Part shown: one piece after another, positions 5,714 through 6,636 of the stretch
Layout of the letters: every line of letters starts with the position of its first letter
Position numbering within the stretch: position 1 is the first letter of the stretch
Source of the DNA: Anaerolineae bacterium
GTDB taxonomy: Bacteria > Chloroflexota > Anaerolineae > Promineifilales > Promineifilaceae
Length of the DNA stretch: 6,636 nucleotides
NCBI GenBank assembly: GCA_014879345.1
Contig: JACSSI010000275.1
Location: 1 to 6,636, forward strand
Reading direction: 5' to 3'
Translations under genes and position numbers: made by a program
The notes under the pieces: generated by a model
Told to the model about the DNA's origin: nothing
The model's input: the letters and a program-made list of their open reading frames with translations, nothing else
Database searches by the model: none

Positions 5714-6517
5714 TACTCGAGTAGAAGTTGTGATTGATGATAGGCTGCGGCTGGTAACGGCCGTTCTGGCCGCAGCCAGTTGGCCGGAAATCGAACAAGA
5801 CCAACTCACCCATGCCGTGCATCCCCACGCCAAACAAATGCGGCAGTTTGTGGCTCCATACAAGGCTCATCCCGCTGTTATTTGGGTCAATCAGGTAATC
5901 GAACGGGGTGAACCGTTGGACGAGGTGTTCACGGCCGTTTCTCAAAATGTGCAGCAAGAAGCCTTCGACGATTTCCAGACCGATACCCACCTTGTCAACT
6001 TCTGGCAAGAACATAAGGCAGACTGGGAGGAAGCGCTGCATGATCTGACGGCTATTTTTCCCGACAGCTACCTGGCTGCCTTTCTTAACCAAATCAGCGA
6101 TGATCCGCTTACCCAGACCATTCGCATTATGCCCAATCTCGTCTATCCGTCGTTAACGGCCGTTCTCGTTTCAGGCTTCGACACGCTTACCCTGATGCAG
6201 CCGCCGCCCAAAGCTGTCGGCGAATCCGCTCCCTGGCCGTATGGCGAAGACCCCGACTGGGTACAAGCTGAAATCTGCCACCGGCTGGTGCAGTTTGCCC
6301 TGGCCGACACGCTGGAAATGCTTTCCCCAGAGCAGCAAGCACTGCTCACTCACGCCGCCGTTACCTTGTATCTGGAAACGGCCGTTGACGACGGCGAGGC
6401 AATGGCCTACATGGTACGCAGCAAAAAACAGCACAAATTGCCCACGCTGCCCCTGGTTGTTGAAAATTTGAGAGACTATTTGGAAGAGCGTAACGGCCGT
6501 TCAATCACATCAGTAAT

Positions 6518-6530
<13 letters not shown>
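5706..6530 (+). CDS. Soluble protein of unknown function, possibly DUF4932-like
   Basis: This 274-residue acidic protein has no signal peptide or membrane segment. The order of blocks is RVEVVIDDRLRLVTAVLAA (4-22), HPHAKQMRQFVAPYKAHPAV near 39-58, a Trp- and His-containing region (HLVNFWQEHKADWEEAL, near 94-110), MPNLVYPS (near 142-149), PPPKAVGESAPWPYGEDPDW (near 167-186) and a helical C-terminal third. The layout recalls DUF4932-type proteins, which carry a similar N-terminal segment and a following HP, but this is from memory and weak. No HExxH metalloprotease motif is present. The GTG start overlaps the upstream stop (GTGTCTGA), so translation is probably coupled to the CPBP-like gene and the two products may act together. 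The stop codon and last residues (SEQ) are encoded by the terminal 7-mer array. Four exact AACGGCCGTT copies lie inside, three read as Thr-Ala-Val. Confidence 0.75.

Positions 6531-6636
<106 letters not shown>

Larger units (their letters stand above)
1680..6501. repeat. Dispersed palindrome AACGGCCGTT, 13 exact copies
   Basis: Exact copies start at 1680, 1878, 2570, 2744, 3603, 4593, 5078, 5092, 5181, 5756, 6155, 6377 and 6492. The 10-mer is a perfect palindrome around CGGCCG. By eye there are 17 CGGCCG sites in the window, and 13 have AA before and TT after. The other four are at 2266, 3909, 3980 and 5932. All exact copies are inside protein-coding sequence and none lies before 1680. The behaviour resembles the highly iterated palindrome HIP1 of cyanobacteria, but the sequence differs. 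Confidence 0.9.

Overview
This window looks like a stretch of chromosome from a Chloroflexota bacterium, most plausibly of the Anaerolineae/Ardenticatenales type. That placement is an inference from the gene content, the moderately high GC of most genes, and two repeat habits: an iterated AACGGCCGTT palindrome inside genes and short-period tandem repeats filling the gaps between genes. No rRNA, tRNA, CRISPR array, transposase or phage gene is visible.

Layout. Positions 1-177 are the 3' end of a von Willebrand factor A (VWA) domain gene. Immediately after its stop codon comes an AT-rich island (about 178-1676) that encodes a multi-spanning membrane protein of unknown function (197-1567). The island runs into the first codons of a conserved-looking hypothetical gene (1572-2054). 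Composition returns to the GC-rich style near 1677, where the first AACGGCCGTT copy appears. The gap 2054-2129 is built entirely of tandem 7-mers and 8-mers. It leads directly into a PLP enzyme gene of the D-serine dehydratase / D-threonine aldolase family (2130-3233). A second 8-mer array follows (3255-3302) and abuts a 23-bp-stem hairpin (3301-3353), which sits between this gene and a convergent major facilitator superfamily (MFS) efflux-type transporter (minus strand, 3555-4736).

The transporter is divergent from a two-gene unit. The shared upstream region carries a large imperfect inverted repeat made of CGCAAAG units (4781-4865). The first gene of the unit (4913-5713) encodes a membrane protein with the CPBP (CAAX protease and bacteriocin-processing) fold in which the usual catalytic residues appear to be substituted. 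The second (5706-6530) overlaps it by 8 bp, starts with GTG and encodes a soluble protein of unknown function. Its stop codon lies inside a 17-unit 7-bp tandem array that runs to the end of the window.

No single pathway links the genes. The strongest signals are in the DNA itself: thirteen exact copies of AACGGCCGTT, all in coding sequence and none in the AT-rich island, and repeat arrays in which nearly every unit carries a stop codon.
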